This document shows positions 24,232 through 34,735 of a stretch of 64,000 nucleotides of DNA, piece after piece. Each line of letters begins with the position of its first letter. The stretch's first letter is position 1. A program made the position numbers and the translations under genes. This stretch comes from Dichetophora obliterata (taxonomy: Eukaryota; Arthropoda; Insecta; Diptera; Sciomyzidae). The stretch spans positions 1,495,001 to 1,559,000 of the forward strand of contig OY986439.1 in assembly GCA_963920525.1 (NCBI GenBank), read 5' to 3'. The notes beneath the pieces were generated by a model that saw only the letters and a list, made by a program, of their open reading frames with translations, ran no database searches and was not told where the DNA came from.

Positions 24232-24487
24232 TCTGGCTCAGCGAAATTCGTAAAATACATGTAATTTCAAGACATTTTCTCCACTACAGCATATACAAAT
24301 TCTGAAAAAAGCTGTGCGGACTTTCGTAAATAGATTCATACACATACATTCATACATTCATATTTTATAATTGAGAACAAAATCTATTTACGAAAGTCCG
24401 CACAGCTTTTTTTCAGAATTTGTATATGCTGTAGTGGAGAAAAAGTCTTGAAATTACATGTATTTTACGAATTTCGCTGAGCCAGAC
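24232..24487. repeat. Near-perfect hairpin 1
   Basis: Arms of about 105 bases (24234-24341 and 24382-24487) are almost identical inverted copies. The phrase TACATGTAATTTCAAGACAT is mirrored at about 24449-24470, and AGTCCGCACAGCTTT flanks the loop. The low divergence suggests a recent origin or ongoing gene conversion between arms. Confidence 0.85.
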
Positions 24488-24510
24488 CTCCAAAAAATTC
24501 GTCCATAGTA

Positions 24511-24903
24511 CGTATATTCTAGGTGCAGAAGAACCCCCTTTCTTGGTTACTCATCATCATAATATAAGCGTACGTAAATTGGTAAGTTCTAAGGATTTAT
24601 ATAAATTTAGAATTTTTCAAAAACATTTATATTTAAAAGCTTTAGGCACCGATATCTGCGATCCGTTATACAGGCTTACTACACATTATCAGTGGCATTG
24701 CATCTTTTAGTAAGCTTACCTGTATATAAACTGCGATCCATTATACAGGCTTACTACACAATATCAGTGCCTTAAGCTTTTAAAAATAAATGTATTTGAA
24801 AAATTCTAAATTTATATAAGTCATTAGAACTTACCAATTTACGTACGCTTATACTATGATGATGAGTTACCAAGAGAGGGGTTCTTCTGCACCAAGAATA
24901 TAC
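24511..24903. repeat. Hairpin 2 with direct repeats in its loop
   Basis: Arms run about 145 bases (24511-24655 and 24762-24903), sharing GGTGCAGAAGAACCCC and AAGCGTACGTAAATTGGTAA with their complements. The loop contains a direct repeat of about 35 bases, TTATACAGGCTTACTACACA, starting near 24658 and again near 24732. Confidence 0.8.
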
Positions 24904-25057
24904 CTTATATATTCATATATGACAAATGTCACTTAAATTTATTTTTTTCTTTTTAGCTCACGTCTTTTTGAAATAAAAGATTATTTTTTAAAAATTTTTT
25001 TTACTTTTACTTTTAATAATAGAGCTCTTTTTATACTTTTATATAGAAAACAAAGTT

Positions 25058-25540
25058 GTGAAATGTGTTACTTATTCCATAACTCAAGAACAGTGTCTGA
25101 TTAAGCTTAAATTTTGGCAGTATATTGTTTCCGAGTACGAGAAAGTTTATGGAAAAATTGCCACATCCCCTTTTACCGCCCCCAAATCAATAAAAATTCT
25201 ATATTTCAGTCGGTTTGGGTCGCATAAGAGTAAAATTTGGTAATTTAGTTTGTATGGTTTCCGTCGGCAACTGTACTAAAAATGGGTATCCACGCCCCCT
25301 TTTACCACCCACAAATCAGTGATAATGCTATATTTCAGACGGTTTCGATCGTATATGACTAAAATTGGATAATTTAGTTCGTGTGGTTACTTTCGGCAGG
25401 GGATAAGCGTGAAGTGAAGTAAGGTGTGCTGGTATAAACTAAATTAAGCTGAAATTTTGGCAACCGATTTTTTTCGAGTACGAGATGATTTGGAAGAAAA
25501 AAGTTTCCCACACCCCCCTTTTACTGCCAACAAATCAATA
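25058..25540 (+). repeat. More pieces of the TGGGCCGATT-type repeat family
   Basis: Blocks at 25058, 25245 and 25430 repeat the phrases AAATTTTGGCA, TTGCCACATCCCCTTTTACC and AAATCAATAAAAATTCT. The segment GGATAAGCGTGAAGTGAAGT to TATAAACTA (25399-25441) corresponds to the 3' end of the copy at 49708-50124. Worn and partly tandem. Confidence 0.7.
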
Positions 25541-26309
25541 AAAATTGCCTACAAAAAATGGCCTACTTCTATAAAATTATCGAAATTAAATCTAAAGTAT
25601 TTTAAATTTAAAGTATTAAAACGGTTTGCAAGAATCTGTTTCGTTGCGTTTTATATGAAAGTATTATTGTTATACGCGGGGGTCAAAATTTGACCTACAT
25701 TCCTCATTTTTTGTAATGCAGTTTGTTTTAACAAAAGACACCAGATATGGACCAGCTTATCAAATAAATAAAATTTTTTTTTGCAATGGTTTAATTGCTG
25801 TAGTCAAGTGATAAACTTAACTGTAATGTTTGTCTTGACATATTTAAAAAAAGATTTTTCAATTCTTCAGAATTCAGTATATTTTATTAAAGTTTTGGAA
25901 AAGTTGTGCATTCAAAACCAAAAATGCCTAAATTCGCTCCAAGTAAATCATGTAACTATCTAAGAAATCTCGTAGAAAAGTCTGGAAACGATTCATTTTC
26001 CAAAAATAAATAATAAAAAATAAAAAAATAAAAAGTATATGAACAGCTAAAAAAAAAAATATATTTTTGAAGCAACACATTCAAAGAAGGAAACACCAAA
26101 AAGTCGCAGAACTAGTTAAAAAAAGGGCAAAAACAATAACCATATATACGGCATTGCACAAGCTAAATCGTACAGAGTAAAAAACATTCTTATAAAAATT
26201 TAACAAGGTTTTTTCTGTGAATAGAGGTCTACAAAAAATACGTCAAAAAACGAAGTGACCATAGGGTCAAACAATTTTTCTTTGCCCAAAAATGTGCGAA
26301 TATGCGACG

Positions 26310-26375
26310 TAGAGTCGACATTGGTCGCCATTAGTGTCCGCGGATGTCGAACGCTCGTTTAGCACATTCAAGCCA
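26310..26375 (+). pseudogene. hAT transposase C-terminal signature remnant
   Basis: Plus-strand translation gives LVSADVERSFSTFKPL, close to the conserved hAT C-terminal dimerisation block in which a VERxFS core follows a small-residue stretch. Only this short piece is legible: the frame is interrupted on both sides, and a Harbinger-like element inserts directly after it at 26383. The dimerisation domain of intact hAT transposases is needed for activity. The family call rests on this signature plus the element ends at 22886 and 27174. Confidence 0.65.
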
Positions 26376-26382
26376 CTGGTAA

Positions 26383-27153
26383 AGCCTGGTTTTCTAATGG
26401 AAACGTATTGTCATTTACATTTGTTGTCATATATGACCACTGAGTGTCATATAAAATCACAAACAAGTGAGAACAGATAGAATTTGGCTTGTCAATCAAA
26501 TTATCGTTGTATGACAAGAAAAATTAAAATGCCAACATGTTGGCATTTTGTGTCAGTTGTTGCCTGCAAAAAAAATTTGTTTTAATTTTTTTGTTTCACT
26601 GCTGGCAAAGTTTTTTAAATATTGTTATTTTAATTGGTTTAAAAGGAAAAGTGCACTTAAATAAGGATTATCGCAGTGGCCGGTGTTGCTTCCAAGGGAT
26701 TTGTTGCAGGACGCATTTTCGGGATTCACGTTGTTGCGGTCGCTTTGCCAGGAATTTGTCATTTGCGCGAATCTTGAAGACGTATCTTGCGATAGAACGT
26801 GGCGATGGTGCCTTTTGAACCAACACCGGCCACTGTGATAATCTTTGTTTAAGTGCACTTTTGCTATTAATCTAATAAAATTAACAGTATTTTATAAATT
26901 TCACCAAAAAGAAACATTTTCTAGCAATCTCAAATATAAAACATCAGCTGTTGTTGATGAAAAAAGCACAACTGAACAAACCAATGACATTTCACAAATA
27001 ACATCGAAAGTGAAAACAGTATGGCAATCAATTGATACATAAAATCAACGTCAGTCTTTGACATTCGATTTTATGTCAGTTTTTGGGTTTCAATGAAAAC
27101 GAATTTGAAACAGTGATTGTTGTCATTGAAACTGACTTAGTGAAAACCAGGCT
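26383..27153. mobile_element. Harbinger-like element nested in the hAT remnant
   Basis: Ends are AGCCTGGTTTTC and its complement GAAAACCAGGCT, with TAA directly outside both (26380-26382 and 27154-27156). Three-base TAA duplications fit PIF/Harbinger. The 771-base interior has no transposase. It holds a 24-base perfect palindrome at 26526-26549 and another inverted-repeat element (26647-26862). Confidence 0.75.
26647..26862. mobile_element. Third-level nested inverted-repeat element
   Basis: Arms of about 46 bases (26647-26692 and 26815-26862) pair with few mismatches: AAAAGTGCACTTAAATAAGG on the left against the complement of CTTTGTTTAAGTGCACTTTT on the right, plus the shared CAGTGGCCGGTGTTG. 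No target duplication could be fixed. It lies within the Harbinger-like element at 26383-27153. Confidence 0.8.
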
Positions 27154-28728
27154 TAAGGCAGAATCCGGGCCCTGATCCCCATCATCATAGAATGATTTCT
27201 ATGTTTTTATGTTAGTTAAAAAGTACTTTGCAGTCTATTGTTTTTATCTAGATTGTCGTAACAGCGAATTTAAATTTTAGCAGTTCTCAAACTTTACTTA
27301 TTAATAATTTTACTACTTATTAGCATTGAAACTGTTGTTGACATTGTTAAGGTTAAGGTTTAGGTAAACCTCACTTTTGTCTGTATCTTCACATTCCTTT
27401 AAATATTTTTTAGAAATCCTCACTAATTCTTTGTTCAACTTTAACAGGTCAGTCTTTTTAGGTTCTAGATACTCTTGGATATAATTTGAGAGCATTTAGA
27501 TTCAGATTCGATTCAAGTTTAAAGCTGTTTATTGACTTGGAGTCACTGATCGAGTGTCATCACCTATGCGTCCTTGCCATAGCTGTTCACTGCATTGCGT
27601 GTCAACGGTTCATTAGTTATGCTCATGACTCCAGCATTTCTCACTTATTCCGCTGATTTCGGTTGTTGTTTAGTTAAGCTTGATCACTGGCAAGTAACAC
27701 GCTAGAGCAGAATTAATCTGCGCCTACGAGCTTATTGTGTTGCCAGTTCGTTTTTTATTTTTGTTTTGGTAATGCAACAGAAACATGTTGCAAAGAGAGA
27801 AAAAGTTGTACCTGCAGAGCAATGAAGATCTTTATCAGGTGTTCAAGTCCTCGAGGTTCGATGATGATTCGTCGTTGAGGAGGTGTACTCATTATGCGCT
27901 ACACGCGGGCAGTTGGCCCGTTGCTGCTTAGTAAACAGATGGATATAATCGCCACGTTGCAGTTGATCGCTTGTAGAGTGCGATCAGGATTGGAGAACTG
28001 AGCGTACGTTTTTTCTGTGACGCTTAGTTGCAATGGTCTCAATGTGCTTCTGTTTATTGTTGTTCAACGCTTAAATTCAGGCGATGGAGAATAAGTTTTG
28101 TTTCCTCACCGATTTAGCTTACACGGTCTGAGTATATTTCTTCAGATGGTTTATTTTTTTTAGCTGTTCTTTTTCGTAAGAACAGAATCAATGCCTGACT
28201 CTTAATGTTTACTAAAGTTGTGATAATGTTGAGGCTGTTTGTTTGTCTGTCTGTGAGCAGAATGTCCACTCGTTTCGTCGTTTGGGGAGTAAATTTTTTT
28301 TCGTTTTTTGCATTTAGATCTTTAGTTGCTTCGGATCTTGACTTGGTGTTGGATCTTGATTTAGTGCTGGCTGGAGACTCTAATTAAAATAAATGCAAAA
28401 CTCTGAATCATTTAGTTTTTCTTGTGTTTTGCTATTTTTACACTCCGCGCTGACCAGAGCTTTTGCCGGGCTTGTTTTCAGGTTATTTCAGCTGCTGTTG
28501 GATTTTGTCGCTCTTTGTGATATCTTGTTTCTTTTAATGCGAATTTCAGCAATTTTAATTTAATTCTTGCTCGACCTCTGAATGTGTAGCTGCTGCGGAC
28601 CCTCGTTGATCGTGTTACTCGTGTGTTTCTCCACTTCAACGTGGGAGACTAGTTTGTTTTTGATTAAAGAGTCAAATTTTGGTTTCTGAGAACTTTAAGG
28701 AGGTCAGAGCATACAATGTGTTTTGGGT

Positions 28729-29055
28729 CTATTGCTTAATTTGAGGCAATAAATCAATTGTTGCTAAAACTTGCGAAGACTGTAAACTATTTAGTCTGGC
28801 GACATGTTGATTTATATAAAATGATACATAGCTAGTACAAGATTGAAATAAAGCGATCGAATTTTGAGTTGAGCCAACCAATCTAACTGTTGGTCGATTC
28901 AGAAACTGTTTGCTGAAATTTAGATGCGATCGCTTCAAGTCGGGTTGCAATAAGGTCATAAAAGCACTAAAAATTCCATACCAATGGAATCGTATGCACA
29001 ACGCTCTGCTATGTTCGCAAAACTCATTAATCGCCAATTTGAACTCTTGGGTCAC
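28729..29055 (-). CDS. Open frame of 108 codons, unknown
   Basis: A minus-strand open frame starting at an ATG, the longest uninterrupted frame in a 4.5-kb unassigned block. The predicted protein has no signal peptide, long membrane segment or recognised motif; it is mixed in composition, with Cys at several positions. I found no donor or acceptor arrangement to make it an exon. It may be a chance frame or a remnant of a retroelement gene. Confidence 0.15.
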   Translation of the reverse strand: MTQEFKLAINEFCEHSRALCIRFHWYGIFSAFMTLLQPDLKRSHLNFSKQFLNRPTVRLVGSTQNSIALFQSCTSYVSFYINQHVARLNSLQSSQVLATIDLLPQIKQ

Positions 29056-29681
29056 AATTGTGCACCGATTCTCTCATTGATCTAGAGTTTTTTCCCAAAT
29101 AAATACTTGGATCACACCCAGCTTCTACTACAGAAATTCGTGTTTCGAATTAGTCGTCGTGGCTGAAGTGTCTTCATTACATGAGGAGAGCAACGGACTC
29201 TATTTAAGTTGCTGGCAGAAACAGTTAAATTGCATTATTATGCATTAATTCAGACAGTTCAGGCGAACGACTGTGCCAAAAATATGCTCGGCACCAGCGA
29301 ATCCCCAGAGATTGATGTTGCACAGCCGCCGCCATCTTTGTGTTTGTTGTCATGCTGTTGTGTCTCTTGATATTTGCTTCTTTCCCGAAATAATGTTTTG
29401 TTCGCCGAGAGTCGCAGACAGACAGCAAAGCGCGTGGATGTGTTGGGGTTGGCGGGGTGATGTTCAGGGGACTTTTTTGGTCTTGTTGAAGGGTAAACAA
29501 CGCACAGTTGCGATTCTTTGCATGAGATTAAGACATTTAAAATTTTAATGAATGAAATTATTTCGCATTCTGCCAACCCCCTGTTAAATAGGAATAACAA
29601 CGAAAACAAATAAGAAAAGACACATTTTTTGCAAATGTGCTCCAACAGTGCTGCCTGCGTGCCTTCTGGGACCTGACAAGG

Positions 29682-29727
29682 AGCACAGCACAGCACAGCA
29701 CAGCATAGCACAAAACACAGCACAGCA
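29682..29727. repeat. Pentanucleotide microsatellite (AGCAC)n
   Basis: About nine units of AGCAC, with interruptions such as AGCATAGCACAAAACAC in the second half. Confidence 0.9.
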
Positions 29728-30237
29728 TCGCAACGCGTCAGTTCCAATTGTAACCAATTTGTACGAAATGGAATGTGATTATTTTGCATAATTTAGGAGC
29801 ATCGAAAGAAGAACTATGTGTGCATGGTTTACATATAAAAAATTCAGACAGGGTGACTTGCAAGATTTTATAAAATTGACAAAAAATGCATATACACAAT
29901 TACTAGTTAATATAAACAAATCAGTGTCTAAAAAACTTTCTTGAAGTATTCACCTTCGACCGACAGCTCATGATAGTTAGAGTGAGTATGAATCAAATAT
30001 CGTATCATTTTCTGGCAAAAACAAAAAAAAAATAAAATAATTTGAACAAATAAATTCAACATTTCTGTTGAGCTTCTCTGTGAGACCCACAAAGGGGGCA
30101 ACACGTTGTTGTTGCTATAAATTTGAATGTTCCAAACCGTTTCTCTGTTTTCAAGTTTTCAAATTCTTCATTCATTTGGATGAAAGCAACAAAAACAGTT
30201 GTCGCAACTCTGATTTCCCGTTTTATCTCACCTCAAA

Positions 30238-30272
30238 CATACTCTCACACGCACACACGTACACACACACAC
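30238..30272. repeat. Interrupted CA dinucleotide repeat
   Basis: A run of CA units broken by CG and GTA, ending at the CGC after ACACACACACAC. Confidence 0.85.
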
Positions 30273-31737
30273 GCTGAATTTATATCATCATATGACATTT
30301 TGCGCCCGAGACTTCTATCACTGAAGATGTTGCAGTTGTTGTTGTTAGAACGCCTCCTTCATATGTTTGCTTTCTAAATGAGGTAAATTTTAATTGAATA
30401 AATTATTTACTTTCGTACCATAAGAGACTCAAAGTATTTTGGTTTGTATGTGGTTTGTGTTGTTGTTGTTCTTGCCAAATGCATTTTACATCTGAATAGC
30501 GCACAAAAACTTTATGGAAGGAGGTAATGGCAGCCTTTTGGTACCGAAATTTAAATAAAAAAAAATATGTTTGGAACTTGCTGAAAAGTTCAAAGATATC
30601 AGCCTCGTCATTCCTGAACAAAACACACGCGTATCATGGTACAGATAAAGGTCCTGTCTGACTAATTTATATGCTGCACGTTAAACGATTTCAAGGTGAG
30701 ATGGGGCCAGCACGCGGACCTGAATAAGAAAGAGACAGCAGATAAGAAGTGTTAGGAAGCCAGTTAATTGAATGAAAATACCTTGGGTCTGGAATAAAAT
30801 CCCTTCCCCTCAAGAGCTCAAAGCTTTGACTGACAACTTGTCAGCACTCTGAACAAAGAATATAAGTGATATGCGTTTACTATGCAGGTTCCTTTTATGT
30901 CGACGTTGATGAAATCAGCAGTGCCATTCTCAATGCTACAACAAAAAAGCCAGAGCAAACCAAAACAAAAGAAAAAGTAAGAACTTACGACTTAACTTGA
31001 GTTAATAAATTGATAATTAATAAAACAAGTATTGGCAACACTTGGCCAGGCGGATGCAACACGCATACCTAACAAGTGCGCTGAGTTGCGCATGTGCGCC
31101 GCCATCAATGCTGTTTCGCGCATGCCGTTTCCAGAGGCAGAATGCTGCTAGGCCTGAGAAACGTTGAGGTGGCCACGAGTGTCATTGTGTCGCCGCCGCG
31201 TGTTCGCTCTGTTGTTGCTGTCCATTTAAACAGTGGTAATGAGCAATGACAGTAACGACTTTAGATGCCGCTGCATGTCCTGTTGGACAGCAGCACCAAT
31301 GAGAACATTAAAAAAACCAATAATAACAACGATGTATACATAATAATTGCATTTGTGGCAATTCATCTTCACCTTGATGTTTATGTCTGTGCTGATGATT
31401 ATTGTGCCCATATTTGTTGCTGTTGTAGTGGTGAGAAAAGAGTTTTGAATTTGTTAAATGAGCACTTGTGCTAATTTTGTCCACTTTTTGTAGACATGCT
31501 TTAAATGAACGAAGAATTAAACACTTGGATTAATCACAGAAAAGTTCTGCTTCCCAACGTGATGTTGGGTGCTTTTATGTAAGCTTGAATTACTGCTGCC
31601 TATGGAATTATAGAATTCTCAGAAAAAATAAAATAAATAACAATCCTCCTTCTTCTTCTCTAAAGAACCTAATACCTAGCAGTTGAATGACTCTAAACGA
31701 GAGTAAGTGCATTTATGAGTGCTATGTAAAGAATATT

Positions 31738-31966
31738 TGTAGGGGAAGACGGGGTACATTTGACACTTTCATTTAAAAGTCCTTAGTTTTCTGCAAAATA
31801 TAATATAATTTTAAAAGAGTTATATTTTAAGAAGCGGCGGATTAACAATATTCATAAATGAAAATAACAAGTAAAAAAAAGACAATGCTCATTGTTATTT
31901 ATATTTAAAAAAAATTTAAATTATGACAATGCATAATTTGTCAAATGTTCCCCAGTGTAGGAGATT
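31738..31966. mobile_element. MITE with GGGGxACATTTGAC ends
   Basis: The left end, GGGGAAGACGGGGTACATTT, and the right end, GTCAAATGTTCCCCAG, are imperfect inverted copies around 230 bases. The same kind of end bounds a larger interval at 34738-36266. There is no coding sequence. Confidence 0.6.
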
Positions 31967-31983
31967 TTGGTGTTTTCTTGGTA

Positions 31984-32262
31984 CACTGTAAAAACTAAGT
32001 GTTATTTTAAACACTGCCTTAAAATCATCAATAGCCTTACATTAATTTGACGTATGGTCTACTTTTTACAAATAATAAGGGCTGGAATTCAGCGAAGCTT
32101 TTGCTGCTTTTACAATTTAACTACTTTCAAATAAGACATTATTGGATGCTGGTTTCCAGAAAATAATAGCGAGTGTAATTTCAACGAAAGCTTTCTTAAA
32201 ACTGTTGTAGCTTACTTTAAGACAGTTTTTTCACCTAATAATAAGATTTATTTTTTACAGTG
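31984..32262. mobile_element. MITE with CACTGTAAAAA ends and TA flanks
   Basis: The left end CACTGTAAAAAC and right end TTTTTTACAGTG are inverted copies, with TA directly outside both (31982-31983 and 32263-32264). The 279-base length and lack of coding sequence fit a mariner/Tc1-type MITE. It directly follows the preceding element. Confidence 0.75.
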
Positions 32263-32401
32263 TATACTTCTCTGTTAGTACTTCTTTTTTTCGTTCAGAT
32301 TCTCATGATCATAACGCACGTAGAAAAAAATACTGTTTTATTTTATTTTAGTATAATTTCATTTATTTATTAGTTACAAAGTTTTCCCTTCTAATCGCAG
32401 C

Positions 32402-33703
32402 TAGCGTTGCCATCATATCTCTTTTAAGGAGGACATGTTCTCTTTTTTTCTCGAGATCTTTTTTATCCTTATTTTAAAATGAAATGTCCTCTTTTTTTGT
32501 GTTGGAGACAAAATATATCTCAATAAAAAATTTACTAAAAATGCACACAAAGAAATTTGCATGAAAAGTATCAACACTGATTTGCAAGTCAAAAGCTATA
32601 TGGCAATGCTGAACGCCATCCCTGAACAAACGTAATTTAGCCCTAGCTGTGACCACTATTTTTTTGCATACGATATGTTTCCACTATAACAATTTCATCC
32701 TAGCTATTTTTTCACCTCTTTAGAGACGTTGGTTACCCCTAAATTTGTTTTGAAGGTTTAGTTTTAGGCTTAAATGAAAGAAAAAATAAGGTTTTGTTAA
32801 AAATATTTTTAAAGTATTGCGCAATTAATTTTGGAACAGTCAAAAACGAGCATCTTTTTACATTTTAATAAAAAATTTATATCTGTGGCCCTAACGAATC
32901 TAAGAAAAAACATTTCAGGGATTTTTTACTTGCTATATAGATCTTTAAAAAAAAACCTGTCCAAACCTGCACAAAATATCCTATGATTATTTAAAAGCAT
33001 GGTCCAAAGCAATAAAAAATTGTTTAGTTTTTGAATGGATAAATTTAAATAAAATACTTAACTGTATCGAATTTATTAACATATGGAAAACAGGTTGCGT
33101 AAATGACGCTTATTAATATATTAATTTAATTTGCTAAAATTTAAATTTAATTAAACTTTCAAAGTTTAAGAAATTTAAAAATTTAAAACTTAAAAAAAAT
33201 GGAAATTTTTTTGTTGCCTGCACAAAATGCTGACGTCGAAAGAATTTTTTCACCAATGGGCTTTAACTGGTCAAATTAAAAAACAGACTGAAAATATCAA
33301 CGGTTCGAGCTTTTTTAACAATAAATTATATTTTCAAAAACGTATCGTGTTTGGAGTTTTTCGACGCATGTCAAAAACAGAAACGGTTATTAAAACAAGC
33401 TAAAGAAAGCTTTCAGAAAAATTATGAGGAAGCTTGATAAGTTAAACATAATTTGATCTCGTTTGTTACTTCAGTTTAAAAGACTTTATAAATAAAACTC
33501 TAATATGATTATTTATTTGGTTTCATTTTGTTTAACTTTTTGAAATAATAAGTGTAAAATGATTTTTAATTACATTTATATTTATGTATTTATTTTATAA
33601 CAAATGTTTTTAAAACTAAAAAACTGAAAAAATAATGTGAAAAATGTTTATTTGTTTTTTGTCAAAAGTTCTCTTATTTTGCCCTAGACTTTTGGCAACC
33701 CTA
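32402..33703 (+). mobile_element. Internally deleted hAT element
   Basis: The left end TAGCGTTGCCA and right end TGGCAACCCTA are inverted copies. The eight bases outside, ATCGCAGC on the left and GTCACAGC on the right, agree at six positions, as expected for an aged hAT 8-bp duplication. A hAT C-terminal remnant lies inside at 33205-33420. At 1.3 kb it is far shorter than an autonomous hAT, and the N-terminal zinc finger and most catalytic parts are not seen. Confidence 0.75.
33205..33420 (+). pseudogene. hAT transposase C-terminal dimerisation remnant
   Basis: Plus-strand translation reads LLPAQNADVERIFSPMGFNW, one stop, then KNRLKISTVRAFLTINYIF and a Lys-rich tail (LEFFDACQK, LLKQAKESFQKNYEEA). 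The NADVERxFS core followed by NRL and a helix is the hAT C-terminal dimerisation domain, which in intact proteins holds the transposase multimer together. Only this domain survives. It matches the element ends at 32402 and 33703. Stop and missing upstream domains make it inactive. Confidence 0.75.
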
Positions 33704-33711
33704 GTCACAGC

Positions 33712-34735
33712 AAACTCAACAAAACGAATGAATCTTAGTTGCTGTGACAAGTAATATAAAAAGTAGACCATCGACTGATATCGCCGTTGTTTTCTATATA
33801 CATACATATATATGCAGGAAAATGAAAGCAGATGAGTGTCATGATACAAAGAACTACAGATAAAGTATTGCGCATGTCCGCCATCTCTGTTGTGACGTAG
33901 TTCGAGCTTGTCAAAGTGGATAAGTAAAATCGTAGTCACAATATATTTAAAGGGGATAATTTATTTATAGCGATGAAAGATATCGACATTTTCTTATTGA
34001 AGCTTGGTTTATTGACATGAAATAAATTACATTATAAATATATTTACAAATAAATTTAAGCAAATATTTTTTTCAGTACTGTTATTGGAAAAAAAAATTA
34101 TTTATATAATAGGGGTGTTTTCTACCATTTGTTCTCTTCCACAAAAAATATAGTGGAAGTTTATAATAGTTACGTTACTTGATGTGTTTGACAGTACTTT
34201 GATTGCTTCTTTGTTTTCATTTTGTTGTTCTTCTCGTTTGTTGGAAAAAATTTTGAGTTCATTTTATGGCTCGAATTAAAATCGTTGTTATTCTCATCAA
34301 AAGCATCTGAAACTTTAGTACTAATTTTAATTACATAAATTATAATTGAAAATTATAATTAACACATACTATAAATAAGTGCACAAAATTAGAAATTGAA
34401 CTAAATGAATGCAATATTTCTTAAATGCTTGCAATTGTGCTGCTTGCCGCTTGTGTTTTCTTTTTGCTTTTTCACATTTTCTTGTGTATGTATGTATGCA
34501 CCGCGTGTTACAGCTATCAAACTCGAGTGACGTAGGCGCAGAAGATTTAAATTTTTGCGCACGGAGTATGCTATCTGTATATCTTTGTTTCATGGATGAG
34601 TGTACTAAAAGTGCGCATGAACGCACTTAGCAACGCATATGGAAATTTATTCTTATTGAAAATTGGTACACAACTTGCGCTAGCAAAGAATAAAAAACTA
34701 GTTTTTCCAATTTATGTATGTGTATACACCCGAAC
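33712..34735. other. Non-coding AT-rich stretch
   Basis: No gene or clear repeat. Open frames on both strands at 34369-34630 overlap each other and lack any domain. Confidence 0.4.

Larger units (their letters stand above)
24107..25020. mobile_element. Multi-hairpin foldback element
   Basis: Outer arms of about 110 bases (24107-24222 and 24925-25020) are inverted copies; GTGACATTTGTCATATAT on the left pairs with ATATATGACAAATGTCAC-like sequence on the right. Between them sit two independent hairpins, 24232-24487 and 24511-24903. A single strand would therefore fold into a cruciform-like structure with one stem and two side hairpins. No coding sequence is present. The superfamily is unknown. 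The whole block sits inside the hAT-like interval and interrupts the dispersed repeat seen on both sides. Confidence 0.75.
22886..27174 (+). mobile_element. Degenerate hAT-like element filled by later insertions
   Basis: The ends CAGGGCCCGGAATT (22886) and AATCCGGGCCCTG (to 27174) are inverted copies in hAT style. Eight bases outside each end agree only at five positions, so the target duplication has decayed or the outer end is off. Near the right end (26310-26375) is a hAT C-terminal signature on the plus strand. Between the ends lie pieces of a Helitron-like repeat family, a multi-hairpin foldback (24107-25020) and a Harbinger-like element (26383-27153), which explain much of the 4.3-kb length. 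Most of the transposase is unrecognisable. Confidence 0.65.
27175..31737. other. Long unassigned stretch, GC higher than average
   Basis: No gene is recognised in 4.5 kb. Between about 27500 and 29600 composition is more balanced than elsewhere. Minus-strand open frames of 60 codons (27313-27495, rich in Lys, Asn and Leu) and 108 codons (28729-29055) have no motif I know. It could be a worn LTR element or unique host DNA. Simple repeats lie at 29682-29727 and 30238-30272. Confidence 0.4.

Noticed and set aside
29259..29789. 176-codon open frame on the minus strand
   Set aside because: Part of it translates the AGCAC microsatellite and it overlaps other frames on both strands; no domain is seen.
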